Assembly: GCA_017545665.1 (NCBI GenBank)
Contig: JAFWKQ010000085.1
Span: forward strand, 1-51,493
DNA from: Atopobiaceae bacterium
GTDB lineage: Bacteria; Actinomycetota; Coriobacteriia; Coriobacteriales; Atopobiaceae
Direction: 5' to 3'
DNA length: 51,493 nucleotides
Below, piece after piece: positions 20,338 through 30,300 of the stretch (positions are counted from its first letter, which is position 1; every line of letters starts with the position of its first letter). The notes below the pieces were generated by a model. The model was not told where the DNA came from. It was given only the letters and a program-made list of their open reading frames with translations, and did not search any database. The translations under genes were made by a program, and so were the position numbers.

Positions 20338-20374
20338 CGGGACAAAGTGAACAGTCCCCTTCGTACCCAAATTA
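20338..20374. repeat. GGGACAAAGTGAACAGTCCCC element
   Basis: A short palindrome-like element CGGGACAAAGTGAACAGTCC ending with ACCCAAATTAG, the same tail as the copy at 16670. It touches the TAA stop of the NudC-YunG gene. Confidence 0.5.
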
Positions 20375-21643
20375 GCCGCAATCCTCCAGCATGCTGCGCA
20401 GCAGCTCGTAGCGCTCGCGCTTCTCGGCCTTTTGGAAGTGTTGTTCGCGCGACTGCAAGACGGCGCTGCCATAGTCCAGCTTCCGATCGCCAAATTGCTC
20501 GCTCGTAAGGTCGAACACGCAATACCCAACGACGTTGAAGCAGTGATAGTTGCCATCGCCCAACGGAACGCCATAGACCTCCCCGCCAAAGAGGTCCTGA
20601 GCAAGAAACGCCGTTATGGAACACTGACCCAACGTGGGGTTTTGCTCGTTCCAAGAGCCGCGCATGCGAGGCGCACAGGTCTGGGCACACCACAGCCCCA
20701 AAAGCAGGTCGTAAAGATCGCGCGGGGTACGACCCCGCTCATCCGTAACATCGGCCGTCTGCCAGCCGTAAAATCCATACGTTCCCTTTGAAGGCACCTG
20801 ACGCAAGTTGCGCCAGAGGCACATCATCTCGTTCGTAAGCGAAAGGTCGTCGGGCTGACCCGGGACTTCATCCGGCCCCGCCCATACGGCTCGACCCAGC
20901 TCGCTCACATCCATACGAATCGTGGGATCGCCGTCCACGTCGCACCAATAGCCAGAAAGGATGTCACCCGCCACACCCCACGGCTGGGACTTGTAGTAGC
21001 GAATGTTCTTTACCTCAAGCCCCAGCTCCTCACGCACTTCTCGACGCACGCAGTCTTCAATGGTCTCGCCAATCTCCACAAAGCCCGCTACCAGAGCGTC
21101 GATGGCGTGGTAGCGACCGGCGGCATAGCGCGTGAGCACGATCTTGTTGCGCTCGGGATCGCATACGCACACGATAACGGCGGGGTTCAGCCGAGGAAAC
21201 ACCACGTTGCCGCAGCTTGCACAGCGCAACGCGCGCATCTTTTCATGGTGCTCCAACTCATTCCCGCAAGCACCACAGTATTTGTTTTTCGCATACCAAT
21301 CGGCCAAATGGACGGCCGTATAGATTGCCAGCATGAGCTCGCGAGGTCCGCGGCGCTCCATGCGCAGTGCACGATTGTGGACGAACTCATAGCCCTCCGG
21401 CAGCTTGGCAGCCCCAGCCTCTGGCGCAAGCCAGCACGCACGTCCGTCCAGGCTAAACAGGAAGGTTAGGCCTTCCGTCGCCACCTCGCGCTCGCCTACG
21501 CGCGGCAGCTCGATGCCCTCTTGTCCCACGCGACGGGCGACCACCTCCTGACCGCGAACGTAGAAGACAAAGTCCTTTTGTGCGGGCCGAGCATTCGGCA
21601 AGAACTCGTTTGCAAACTGATGCGGTGCGATATCCTGAATCAT
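20372..21643 (-). CDS. NudC-like NAD(H)/NAD-RNA pyrophosphatase fused to a YunG-like domain
   Basis: A 423-aa fusion. Residues 1-120 are the NudC N-terminal domain; Cys123, 126, 141 and 144 form a zinc ribbon; 187-211 is the Nudix box (GFVEIGETIEDC..REVREELG). The NudC hallmark SQPWPFPxS is altered to SQPWGVAGDILS, so specificity may differ. Residues 305-423 form a YunG-like domain (CAPRMRGSW, TLGQCSITAFLAQDLFGG, HCFNVV, VFDLTSEQFG), a family of unknown function normally encoded alone. The start at 21643 has GAGGAG 6 nt upstream; the long open extension before it lies in tsaC. It follows tsaC by 20 nt, so the two are likely co-transcribed. Confidence 0.88.
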   Translation of the reverse strand: MIQDIAPHQFANEFLPNARPAQKDFVFYVRGQEVVARRVGQEGIELPRVGEREVATEGLTFLFSLDGRACWLAPEAGAAKLPEGYEFVHNRALRMERRGPRELMLAIYTAVHLADWYAKNKYCGACGNELEHHEKMRALRCASCGNVVFPRLNPAVIVCVCDPERNKIVLTRYAAGRYHAIDALVAGFVEIGETIEDCVRREVREELGLEVKNIRYYKSQPWGVAGDILSGYWCDVDGDPTIRMDVSELGRAVWAGPDEVPGQPDDLSLTNEMMCLWRNLRQVPSKGTYGFYGWQTADVTDERGRTPRDLYDLLLGLWCAQTCAPRMRGSWNEQNPTLGQCSITAFLAQDLFGGEVYGVPLGDGNYHCFNVVGYCVFDLTSEQFGDRKLDYGSAVLQSREQHFQKAEKRERYELLRSMLEDCG

Positions 21644-21663
21644 GGGATCTCCTCGATATGAGC

Positions 21664-22305
21664 CTAAGCGTTGCATATTTGCAGAATACGACAAGACGGA
21701 ATGGCTCCCTCGCGATAAACCTTTGGCGCCTCGTCCTCGCCGCCCACGATGGTGCTGGCAATGGCAAGTGGCGCTGGCCCCGCGTCCAGCGTAAGGTCGG
21801 CCTCGTGCACAATGCGCCTCTCTACGTCCAAGCCACTTGTGGCCGCGGCTTCGCCATGCGTGTTTGCGCTGGTGGTAGCCAAGGGACCAACGGCTCGTGC
21901 GAGAGCGCGAACCAAATTGGAGTCGGGCACCCGCAGGGCTATGGTGCCATTTGCCGCGCGATACTCCTGAGGAACTGCATCGCCCGCCTGGACCACCAGC
22001 GTTAGCGCACCAGGCCACAACTCATGCGCAAGACGCTCCATCCACAAAGGCACGTTGCAGCCATAAGCCATAAGATCTTGAGGATCGGCAATAAGCCAGG
22101 GTAGGGTTTGCGCACGGTTGCGCCGCTTTATTGAAAAGATCTTCTGATGCGCAGGATTTCCCGCCGTAGCCGCGCACCCGATGCCATACACGGAGTCGGT
22201 TGGCATCACTAGCACGCCGCCTGCGCGTAGCACGCTTGCGGCATCGTCCAACACGGCGCGTTGCGGCACCTCCTGGCTGACCTTAATGATTCTGCCCACG
22301 AGCAT
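21664..22305 (-). CDS. tsaC: L-threonylcarbamoyladenylate synthase (Sua5/YrdC/YciO family)
   Basis: The enzyme makes threonylcarbamoyl-AMP from threonine, bicarbonate and ATP, the first step of t6A37 tRNA modification. The YrdC domain fills the 213 residues: VLVMPTDSVYGIGCAA near 32-47, SIKRRNR (58-64; usual KxRP), and the TTSANTHGE block (SxN motif). There is no Sua5 C-terminal domain. The start has GGAGG a few nucleotides upstream. In Bacillus the orthologue lies between prmC and glyA too; here the Rpn gene has been inserted between it and prmC. Confidence 0.92.
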   Translation of the reverse strand: MLVGRIIKVSQEVPQRAVLDDAASVLRAGGVLVMPTDSVYGIGCAATAGNPAHQKIFSIKRRNRAQTLPWLIADPQDLMAYGCNVPLWMERLAHELWPGALTLVVQAGDAVPQEYRAANGTIALRVPDSNLVRALARAVGPLATTSANTHGEAAATSGLDVERRIVHEADLTLDAGPAPLAIASTIVGGEDEAPKVYREGAIPSCRILQICNA

Positions 22306-22441
22306 CTACCTCCGACGTTCCAATATCTTCCGGCGCAACGATGGCCTGCAGATTATTGCGCCACGATCCAAGACAAACAGCCCTTCGCATCCCGCCAAAA
22401 CCCGCCGTTTCCTACAGTGTACACGTTGTTGGCAGAAAAAG

Positions 22442-22492
22442 CAAACAATTGTTCGTTTTTCTCTTGCACAGGAACATTTGTTCTGTTATTCT
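22442..22492 (+). promoter_or_regulatory. Sigma70 promoter with two LexA-box-like palindromes
   Basis: TTGCAC (22464-22469), a 17-bp spacer and TATTCT (22487-22492) form a good promoter 32 nt before the Rpn-family ATG. Two sites resembling the Gram-positive SOS box CGAACNNNNGTTCG are present: CAAACAATTGTTCG (22442-22455) just upstream of the -35, and GGAACATTTGTTCT (22471-22484) inside the spacer. Their centres are 29 bp apart, close to three helical turns. LexA binding at these sites would block transcription until DNA damage. Confidence 0.6.
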
Positions 22493-22524
22493 CATCTCAC
22501 AAGCCCGAAGAGAGGAGTCAGGGT

Positions 22525-23532
22525 ATGATTGAGACACCGGCCGATCGCAACGACTATCAGGAGAATCGCATGCACAAGGACACGCTGTTCAAACGGCTCT
22601 TTGGAGACGAGCGCTTTAAGGAGAACACCATGTCGCTATACAACGCGCTTGGTGGGAATTGCAGCGATCCAGAGGAGCTCATTTTTACGACCGTGGAGGG
22701 CGCCATCTATATGGGGCGCAAGAATGACGTTTCCTTCCTAGTGGATGGGGAACTCATGCTTTGGGAGCACCAGAGCACGCGCAACCCCAACATGCCGCTA
22801 CGAGGGCTTATCTACCTTGCACAGCTCTATACCAAGTATCTCGACTTGTTCGATCTGAGTGAGTACAGCTCGCGAAGGCTCTCCCTTCCCTCGCCTCGCT
22901 ACTACGTGTTCTATGCAGGCCCCGCCGATGCACCAGATCGTGAGGAGCTGCGCCTTACGGACCTTTTCCGCAATGGCGCGCAGGGTTCATGCGTTGAGCT
23001 GACGGCAACCGTGCTCAATATCAACGAGGGTCACAATGCCGAGTTGCACAAAGCGTGTAAAACGCTTGCGGACTACGCCCATTTCGTGGCTCTTACGCGT
23101 GCGTATGCAAAGCAGGGCCTCTCACGCGCGGAAGCCGTGCACTACGCCGTGCTCACCTGCATAGACGAGGGTGTTCTTGAGCCTTTCCTAAGGCAATACC
23201 GTGCGGAGGTGATTCCCATGTTCCTCGAGGAGTGGGACGAAGAGAAGTATCGCGACCTTTTGCGACGCGAGGCAGAGGAGGACGGCTATGCCGCTGGCAA
23301 AGCCATTGGCATGGAGGCTGGAAAGGAGGCGGGTATCAAGGTGGGGCTCCAGCAGGGCCTCAAGCAGGGCCTCAAGCAGGGCCTCGAGCAAGGCCTCGAG
23401 CAGGGTGAAGAAAAGCAGCGAAAGGCCTTCTTACTGCGCGCATCCGAGCTAGTGCGCAGCGGATCCCTCGGTCTTGAAGAGGCTGCGCGCATATTCGGCT
23501 TCGATGCAGAGGAAATCTCGGCGAATCTCTAG
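22525..23532 (+). CDS. Rpn-family recombination-promoting nuclease / PD-(D/E)XK putative transposase
   Basis: A 335-aa protein of the Rpn (Transposase_31-like, PD-(D/E)XK) family, whose studied members are DNA nucleases that promote RecA-independent recombination. The N-terminal part has MHKDTLFKRLFGDE, then the putative catalytic core NDVSFLVDGELMLWEHQST with Asp68 and the E-x-Q-like Glu81-His-Gln83. Residues 261-296 are a GxxxGxxxG run with four GLKQ/GLEQ repeats coded by 12-bp tandem repeats, a stretch prone to length change; a short C-terminal helix domain follows. The ATG at 22525 has AGAGGAG; an open extension upstream is not coding. It is the only plus-strand gene in this half and has its own SOS-like promoter. 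Confidence 0.85.
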   Translation: MIETPADRNDYQENRMHKDTLFKRLFGDERFKENTMSLYNALGGNCSDPEELIFTTVEGAIYMGRKNDVSFLVDGELMLWEHQSTRNPNMPLRGLIYLAQLYTKYLDLFDLSEYSSRRLSLPSPRYYVFYAGPADAPDREELRLTDLFRNGAQGSCVELTATVLNINEGHNAELHKACKTLADYAHFVALTRAYAKQGLSRAEAVHYAVLTCIDEGVLEPFLRQYRAEVIPMFLEEWDEEKYRDLLRREAEEDGYAAGKAIGMEAGKEAGIKVGLQQGLKQGLKQGLEQGLEQGEEKQRKAFLLRASELVRSGSLGLEEAARIFGFDAEEISANL

Positions 23533-23589
23533 CAGAGCGTTCCAAGAGACTGGCCAAGACTCTATTGGACGTCCAAAGAGGACCTTGCG

Positions 23590-24477
23590 CTACGAGCGTA
23601 CTGCCACAAGCACGCGTGGCCGATGCGTAAGGTCCTCGCGGACCTCCACATGCTCCCAGCCAGGCTCAGCGCGCACCAATTCAGCGGCGTCATGTACGTT
23701 GTCCTCAAAGAGTTCCACACACAGCCATCCGCCAGGCGCAAGCGCCACGGGAGCCAGCTCCAAAATGCGCCGGAACACGTCCAATCCGTCCTCTCCCCCA
23801 TCGAGCGCCAGCTCGGGTTCGAAGTCCTTTACCTCAGCCGGAACCTCCTGGGCAAGAACGTCGCTGGGAATGTAGGGAGGGTTGGAAACAAGCAGATCAA
23901 AACGACCCATTAGCGAATCGGGCACACCCGAGGCCATATCGCACTCAACCACATCCATCACGCCTGCAAGGGCCAATGCATCGCGATTGCGCGTGGCAAG
24001 CGTTACCGCCGCAGGAGACAAGTCCGTAGCAATCACGCGCGCTCCTTCGTGTTCTGTGGCCAGCGAAAGCGCAATGCAACCAGTGCCTGTACCCACCTCC
24101 AAAGCGAGCGGAGCTTCGCTTTCGCTTGCCTCCAACGCCTCCAGCGCCGCATCTACCAGCACCTCAGTCTCGGGCCTGGGAATGAGCACGCCCTTCTCGC
24201 AACGCATGATTATGTGCCTAAAGGGCATCTCGCCCGTTACGTACTGCAGCGGCTCCCCCGCCCCGCGGCGACGCACGCCGTCACGCATCACGTCCAGTTC
24301 TCGCGACGTGAGCGGCTTGTCGAAATTCGTATACAACTCCACGCGCGTTAGATTGCAGGCGTTGCACAACAGCCATTCCGCCGAAAGGCGCGGATGCTCG
24401 TCGCCTTTACGCTCCAAGTATCCCGTGGTCCAATTGAGGATGCGCTGTATGGTCCAAACCTCGCCGGCTGTCATCAC
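23590..24477 (-). CDS. prmC: Peptide chain release factor N5-glutamine methyltransferase
   Basis: The enzyme methylates the glutamine of the GGQ motif in RF1/RF2. The class I SAM site is EVGTGTG (127-133) and the substrate-binding NPPY is at 199-202; IPRPETE (99-105) is also conserved. The 295 residues include the N-terminal five-helix substrate-binding domain. Translation can begin at GTG (24477) or at the next codon ATG (24474), which overlaps the prfA TGA. The coupling with its substrate gene prfA is the usual arrangement. Confidence 0.95.
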   Translation of the reverse strand: MMTAGEVWTIQRILNWTTGYLERKGDEHPRLSAEWLLCNACNLTRVELYTNFDKPLTSRELDVMRDGVRRRGAGEPLQYVTGEMPFRHIIMRCEKGVLIPRPETEVLVDAALEALEASESEAPLALEVGTGTGCIALSLATEHEGARVIATDLSPAAVTLATRNRDALALAGVMDVVECDMASGVPDSLMGRFDLLVSNPPYIPSDVLAQEVPAEVKDFEPELALDGGEDGLDVFRRILELAPVALAPGGWLCVELFEDNVHDAAELVRAEPGWEHVEVREDLTHRPRVLVAVRS

Positions 24478-25541
24478 ACCGCCTCAGCGAGCTTTTGGGC
24501 ACGTTCGGCTGCGGCCAATGCGTCAATGAGTCCCTGAAGCGTATCGCCCAAGAGCACGCCGTTATACGTGCCGTTATAGCCAATGCGGTGATCGGTTACG
24601 CGATCCTGCGGCTGGTTGTACGTGCGGATCTTCTCGGAACGATTGCCATGCCCGATCTGGCTCAAGCGCGTTGCCCCCTGCTCGGCCTGCTGCTTTTCCA
24701 GCTCCATCTCGTAAAGGCGTGCGCGCAGCATTTGCATGCACACCTCGCGGTTTTGGATCTGCGAGCGCTGATCCTGGGACTGCACCACGGTATTGGTGGG
24801 CAGGTGCGTAATGCGTACGGCCGAGTAGGTGGTGTTTACGCCCTGGCCACCAGGTCCGCTAGAGCAGTACGTATCTATGCGCAGGTCCTCGGCAGGGAGG
24901 TCGATCTCGATGTCGTCTGCTTCGGGGAGCACGACCACGGTGGCCGTTGAGGTTTGAATGCGCCCTTGGCTCTCGGTTTTGGGAACGCGCTGCACGCGAT
25001 GCACGCCGCTCTCGTACTTCATAACCGAGTAGACCTTATCGCCCGTAACCTTAAACTCAATGGTCTTAAAGCCGCCTGCCTCGCTTGGGCTCGATGAGAA
25101 GACCTCGATCTTCCAGCCATGACCAGCGGCAAAGCGCTCATACATCTTAAAGAGGTCGCCTGCAAAGATGGCCGCCTCGTCGCCACCCGCGGCGCCGCGA
25201 ATCTCTACGATGGTGTCCTTCTCGTCGTTGGGGTCGCCGGGGATGAGCATGACCTTAATCTCGTTCTCCAGCTCCGGCAGCTTGGCCTCGTTTGCCGAGA
25301 TATCCTCCTGCAACATGGCCTTCTCATCTGCATCGGTTTCCTCGTGCAGCATCTCCTTGGCAACCTCTATATCGTCGAGCGCCGTAAGGTATTCACGTGC
25401 CTTGGCCACGAGCTCGGCCTGATTGGCATGTTCCTTGGCAATACGCGCGTATTCCTTGGGGTCGCTCACCACGGCGGGGTCGACCATTTTCTTTTCGAGC
25501 TCCTCGTACGCAGCGATGAGCTTCTCTAGCTTGTCACCCAT
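24474..25541 (-). CDS. prfA: Peptide chain release factor 1
   Basis: RF1 reads UAA and UAG stops and triggers peptide release (355 aa, normal). The tripeptide anticodon PxT is present as PKT (187-189) within HRVQRVPKTESQGRIQTS, the GGQ loop is at 231-233 in SSGPGGQGVNTT, and RGAAGGDEAA (115-124) is conserved. AAGGAG precedes the ATG by about 7 nt. It is the upstream gene of the prfA-prmC pair. Confidence 0.97.
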   Translation of the reverse strand: MGDKLEKLIAAYEELEKKMVDPAVVSDPKEYARIAKEHANQAELVAKAREYLTALDDIEVAKEMLHEETDADEKAMLQEDISANEAKLPELENEIKVMLIPGDPNDEKDTIVEIRGAAGGDEAAIFAGDLFKMYERFAAGHGWKIEVFSSSPSEAGGFKTIEFKVTGDKVYSVMKYESGVHRVQRVPKTESQGRIQTSTATVVVLPEADDIEIDLPAEDLRIDTYCSSGPGGQGVNTTYSAVRITHLPTNTVVQSQDQRSQIQNREVCMQMLRARLYEMELEKQQAEQGATRLSQIGHGNRSEKIRTYNQPQDRVTDHRIGYNGTYNGVLLGDTLQGLIDALAAAERAQKLAEAV

Positions 25542-25668
25542 GGGGTTCTCCTTATGCGTGTTCGATGTTTAGCCTTCCTAGGATACCACCGTTAACGCAC
25601 GTGCACGAATACGTCGCATATTGCACGCAGAGATTGGCACCGCGCGCGTGGCTGTCGTGCCGACCTGG

Positions 25669-25910
25669 GGCGTGGGGGGGTGGCACTGCCCCGCCCAGCC
25701 TACTCCCGTCCCTCCCCAAGCGCGTGCACGGCGGAGATATCCGCGGTCCGATTCGGGGGCCAGCCTCGTCAGAGGGACTGGGTCCACTTTTGCGCCAGCG
25801 AACGTCCCTACCGGGTACACTTAGCCGGTGGCCGACGACGCCGGGTGCACTTTTAGGTCCGCGGGCATCCCCGCCAGGCGCAAAAATGTACCCAACCCCT
25901 CCGGCTAGGC
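25669..25910. repeat. GGGTCCACTTTT repeat island, copy A
   Basis: This noncoding stretch fills the 388-nt gap upstream of prfA. About 160 bp (25669-25830) align with 45595-45748: shared blocks include CCAGCCTCG, GGGTCCACTTTTGCGCC and GTCCCTACCGGGTACAC. It continues with palindromic modules (GGGTGCACTTTT against GCAAAAATGTACCC). Confidence 0.75.
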
Positions 25911-25929
25911 TGGCACGCGCAATCCCGGC

Positions 25930-27159
25930 CTATGCCGCAGCCGCGGTCGCGACACCACGGCGCGCGTACACAAACAGCACGATGCCCACCAGAGCCACCA
26001 TCATGGCCAGGAACATGATGAGCGTGGACGTATACCCACCCGAGAAGTCAAACATAAAGCCCACCACAGAGGCAAACGCGGCATTTGCGATGTTGCCCAC
26101 CAGGCTGATCGTGGGATACGTCTTGCCATAGTTCTCCAAGCCAAACGCCTCGCGCGTAAGCATGGAGATACCCACCGTAGCCAGCGCGTAGCACAGGCCA
26201 AACATGGCCGCCGCAACAACGATAATAATGGGTCCGCGAACGACCAGCAGCAGGCCCAAGGACACAGCAACGAGCACCACATAGATGAGCACCGAGATCT
26301 TAGTACCAATTCGGTCCACAAGGATGCCCAACAAGATCTTGCCCGCCGTGTTTGCGACCATGCAAGCCGAAAGCATCGTGGCTCCCGCCGCCGCACCGAG
26401 CGCGTAGGTTTCGGCAAGGCCGGGAAAGTGCTGCGGAAGCGCCGTTGCGGCCGAGCTCAGCAATGCGTAGACAAGAACCGCGCCAAACACCAAGCCGTTG
26501 ATGGGGGTAGCCTTGTCAGCGTTGTCCTTGTCGCTTTTCTGGCTCCCCACTTCCAAGGAGCCACCCAGAGGCGCAAGTCCCTTGGTCTTAGGATCCACGG
26601 AAGGCAAAAACAGGATGGCCGGCAGGTTGAGCACCACGGTGAGTATGCCAATCAGCACAAATCCGCCACGCCATCCGGCCGAGCCAATTGCCCCGCTTAC
26701 CACGGGCGAAAAAGCCGCGCCCGCAATGCCCGAGCAACCCATGGCAATGCTGGTGGCAAGACCGATGTTTGCCACGAACCAGTTGTTCAGAACGGTGGTA
26801 ACAAACACGAAGCCCAAGAGGCCGGCCGCGACGCCGCGCAACACGCACAGCGCATACATGGGCATGATGCCTGGGCACAGGCACAGCGCCGCCGTGCTTG
26901 CGGCAAGCGTTGCCGTGGCCCCAACAAGCAGCGGCCTAAAGGTCTTCTCGCTCAGGATGCGCGGTACGAACATGCCTCCAAACGCAAACGCAATGTTGCA
27001 GATGGTGGCCATCAGGCTCGCTGCTCCCTTTCCTACGCCAAACTCCTCGGCCACCGGCGTAAAGAACAGACCGCCCACGTTGGTAACCAATCCAACGCCA
27101 GACGCCAAAAGGCCACACATGGCCACCAACACCAACAAGTGCTTGCCGCTGATCTTCAT
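25930..27159 (-). CDS. MFS transporter
   Basis: A 409-aa major facilitator with twelve hydrophobic segments in two six-helix halves joined by a hydrophilic loop (about 190-215, KTKGLAPLGGS to KDNADKATP). It resembles the oxalate/formate-antiporter-like (OFA) branch in the N-terminal pattern (GVGLVTNVGGLFFTPVAEEFGVGKGAASL) and in GILVDRIG. Substrate cannot be predicted. AGAGAGGAAAG precedes the ATG. A 15-bp palindrome 38 nt upstream may be an operator. Neighbour genes give no metabolic hint. Confidence 0.88.
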   Translation of the reverse strand: MKISGKHLLVLVAMCGLLASGVGLVTNVGGLFFTPVAEEFGVGKGAASLMATICNIAFAFGGMFVPRILSEKTFRPLLVGATATLAASTAALCLCPGIMPMYALCVLRGVAAGLLGFVFVTTVLNNWFVANIGLATSIAMGCSGIAGAAFSPVVSGAIGSAGWRGGFVLIGILTVVLNLPAILFLPSVDPKTKGLAPLGGSLEVGSQKSDKDNADKATPINGLVFGAVLVYALLSSAATALPQHFPGLAETYALGAAAGATMLSACMVANTAGKILLGILVDRIGTKISVLIYVVLVAVSLGLLLVVRGPIIIVVAAAMFGLCYALATVGISMLTREAFGLENYGKTYPTISLVGNIANAAFASVVGFMFDFSGGYTSTLIMFLAMMVALVGIVLFVYARRGVATAAAA

Positions 27160-27196
27160 GCTTTCCTCTCTTCTACTCGCATCCTACGCCCTTAGT

Positions 27197-27211
27197 ATGC
27201 GACAGTCGCAT
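27197..27211. promoter_or_regulatory. Perfect palindrome ATGCGAC-A-GTCGCAT, candidate operator
   Basis: Seven-bp arms around one central base, 38-52 nt upstream of the MFS transporter start. Its size suits a dimeric repressor such as a TetR, GntR or MarR type; no regulator gene is adjacent. Confidence 0.45.
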
Positions 27212-27357
27212 GTGTTTTGCAGCAAACTCTTATGACGTATTATCGAAATGTTGATGATTTAGCACTTTTGTCTACGGACGCGGCAAGGCAAAACGCCCAA
27301 TGCCCCCGGGCAAACGCGCGCCACCCTTCGGGAAGTGAGTCACCCTTTGAGCAAGGG

Positions 27358-30300
27358 CTACACCAAGGCGTCTTCGCGCGTGAGCTCCTCCTCCAGCGAT
27401 AGTTGATCGTGGGGAGCCAAGGCCGAGTGGCGCGTCGTAAAGTAGAACGCAACCGCGCACACCACGCAGATGAGCCCCAATACGATCATCGGCAGGTTGT
27501 TGCCCGCCGCAAGGAGCGCGCCCAAAAGCAGCGGCTGCACAATAAGCAACACGCTACGCACGGCAAACATCGAGCCCGTGGCAATGCCCGTGGCCAGTCC
27601 GTTTGCCTTGGCCGAGCGCGGCCACATGGCCTTCCAACCGTCGGACGCCTTGCACAAAACACCCACCAGCGCAATCGTAACCACCGCCCACACCAGCGCG
27701 GTGTTGAACGAGAACACCAAAAACACCACGGCCATAAGGGCTATGGACGCAAGCGCCACGCGCCACTTGTCGTAGCGCTCCTCCAGGCGCTCCAGCCCAC
27801 CTATGCACACATACACCACCAGCTGTCCCAATACGAACAGGTTACTGATCGCCGACGTGGAAATTCCCAGATTAGCCGAGAAGAGCGGGAACAGGAACGA
27901 GTTGTACCCAGCCGCCAGAATGGCAGGCAGCATGATGAAGAAGATGATGGGCAGGGTGGTCTTGCTCGTCATGAGCTTTACTATGGCCTCGTGACGCGAA
28001 TCGACGCTTCGCGGCTCGTGCTCCAAGGGGGTCTTGGTATGCGGCAGAATGCGCCACACCACAACAAGCAGTATTGCGCCCACCACGGCCACCAACACGT
28101 ACACCCACGCATTGCCCAATGCCTGCGCAACAAAGCCGCCCAGCACCGTACCCAAGGCGGCAGCTGAGGTGTCGGTGCGCTTTACGCCATGCGCCGCAAG
28201 CGCGCGTACCTCGTCCGTGTCGGCGCGTCGCGGCAAGGAATAGCAGAGCGTGTACAGGAGGCCAAACGGGATGGCCATGAGCAGCTTGGCAACGCAGTAG
28301 AGCCAGAAGTTGCCCGACCACACCACGGCGGCGGCAAGCAGGGCGGCGGGTATGAGCAGGATCGCGCCACGCCTCATTATCTTTTGGATAACCACGCGCG
28401 ACCCAAAGAAGCCGTAGATGGCCTGACCTATGGCAAGACCCACGCCCAGCATGACGGCAGGCAAGGCCAGAAGCATTCTGTTGTCGCCCATTCCCGTGGA
28501 GCCAATAAGGGCACGCGCAATAAGGGTGGTCATTACCGCATCGATGCTGGAAACCATGGTTACGCAAAACGAAATGGGCCTCGTGAGCACCGCGATCGCA
28601 TCGTGGTGGTGCTTGAGCTCCGTGTATGAGATGAAGCACTTGGTGCAGGCGCGTAGCTCGGCATAGGTGAGGTACACCACCAAACCCATAACCAGCACCG
28701 CGAGGATACGCTGGGCAAGATCCGCTGCCACCGAGGCCTCAAAGGAGCGCAGGCGACTGCCAACCTCAATGACCCCTGCTGTGCCTTTCCCGTCGACGGT
28801 GGGCACGCGCACCAGCCTATACAGCGTGGCATCGCGCAGCGTACTGCCCTCATGCATCTTGTCGTCCGTCTCATTGGTTTTGAAGACCTTTTCGAGCTCC
28901 TCTTTATTCGCGCCGTTGTACGAGCTGCCCATAATGTGCTCGTTGGAGCTGTCGCTCAGATAGAACACGCCCTTGTCGTCGCATCCGTACACCGCAACGT
29001 ACGTGCCGATTCCGTTATCGGTGGCAACGCGCGCAAGGCTGCCCACCTCCAGCTCGATCTCCAGCATGTTTACGTATGCATCCACAAGCGTCTCGTTGTT
29101 CTTGCGAAACGTTTCGCGATTTCTGCAATGCTCCATGCTTTCGCTCAAGTTGAACGCTGGAACTTCCAGATAGTCGGCAAAGGTGTCTATCTCCTTTTCG
29201 CGCGTTTCCATCATGGATTTGTATGACCCATAGGAGATGTAGCCAATGGCAATCGACAACACCAGCACAACCGCACCAGAGGCAACCAGCGGTCCCATCT
29301 GCCGAGCGTTACCCGAAACAATAAGAATGCGCACCTTGCGAACGAGTACGATCGCAGTGATGAGGGCAAGATATATGCGGCACCCCAAAACCACGCCCGC
29401 AATCACAGAAAGCGAGGGGGCAATCTCCACCGAGTCGAAGGTCTCCAGCTTAATGTTGTCCAGCTTGGTTACGGCGACGGCGTTGGTCTCGCGATTGCAC
29501 ATGGCAAGGTGCTCGCCGTTGCAGTGAACGTACCCAAAGCCCTCCCCTATTCCCAACACCTTTAGCTTGTTGTTTTTGTCTAAGCTGCAGAGGGATTTGG
29601 TAACGTCATCGCACAGGTACATCATCCCGTTGTCGGCGATGTCTACCGATGTGAACATGTGATCGCCCAAAAAGGGCGTCTCTTCGTTTGTCGATTGCTT
29701 TTGGGCGGCATCGTTAACGGTTTCGGCTACCGCCTCGTCCGTTCCGTCCCCGCTTAGGATCGCGCTCGGGTCAAATGCGTACGTATCGTCCAAAACGCCG
29801 CGCAAGCTTATGGTGGCAAGCGTGTCGCACATGCGGTCGTATCCCACATCATGTACGAAGGGCAGGTCGAGCGTCTGATTGGACACCTCCTGCTTCTCGC
29901 GACGGTTAACGCGCACGATCTTTATGTTTGACTGGGTGCGATAGCCGTTATCCTGTGCAGTCTCTTGCGTAACCATAACCACGTCGACGTCGTTGCCCAT
30001 ACTGTCCATGGCCTTTATGCAGGAGTTCTGCTGGTTGTCCACCGGCAGGTCGAACACAACGGCTTCCGCCCCACCGCGCATGTCGTACGCAACCACGCGC
30101 TCCTGCACGATTATGTCGCTGTCCTTCTGAAATTTTACGCCGGCAACGTACAGCACCTTGTCCGCCACGCAAACGTTGGTTACGGCCTCAATGGGCGAAT
30201 TGAGCTTGCCGCAGTCTATGATTCCCGTGAGCTTGCGGTCCTTGTTCAGGATGAGCACGTTTCGCGACTCTGAGTCCACGATGGCCGTGTGGACGCCATC

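Noticed and set aside
22261..22524. N-terminal extension of the Rpn-family protein by 88 codons
   Set aside because: It lies over the promoter and the start of tsaC on the other strand, and the ATG at 22525 has a good ribosome site and family-like start.
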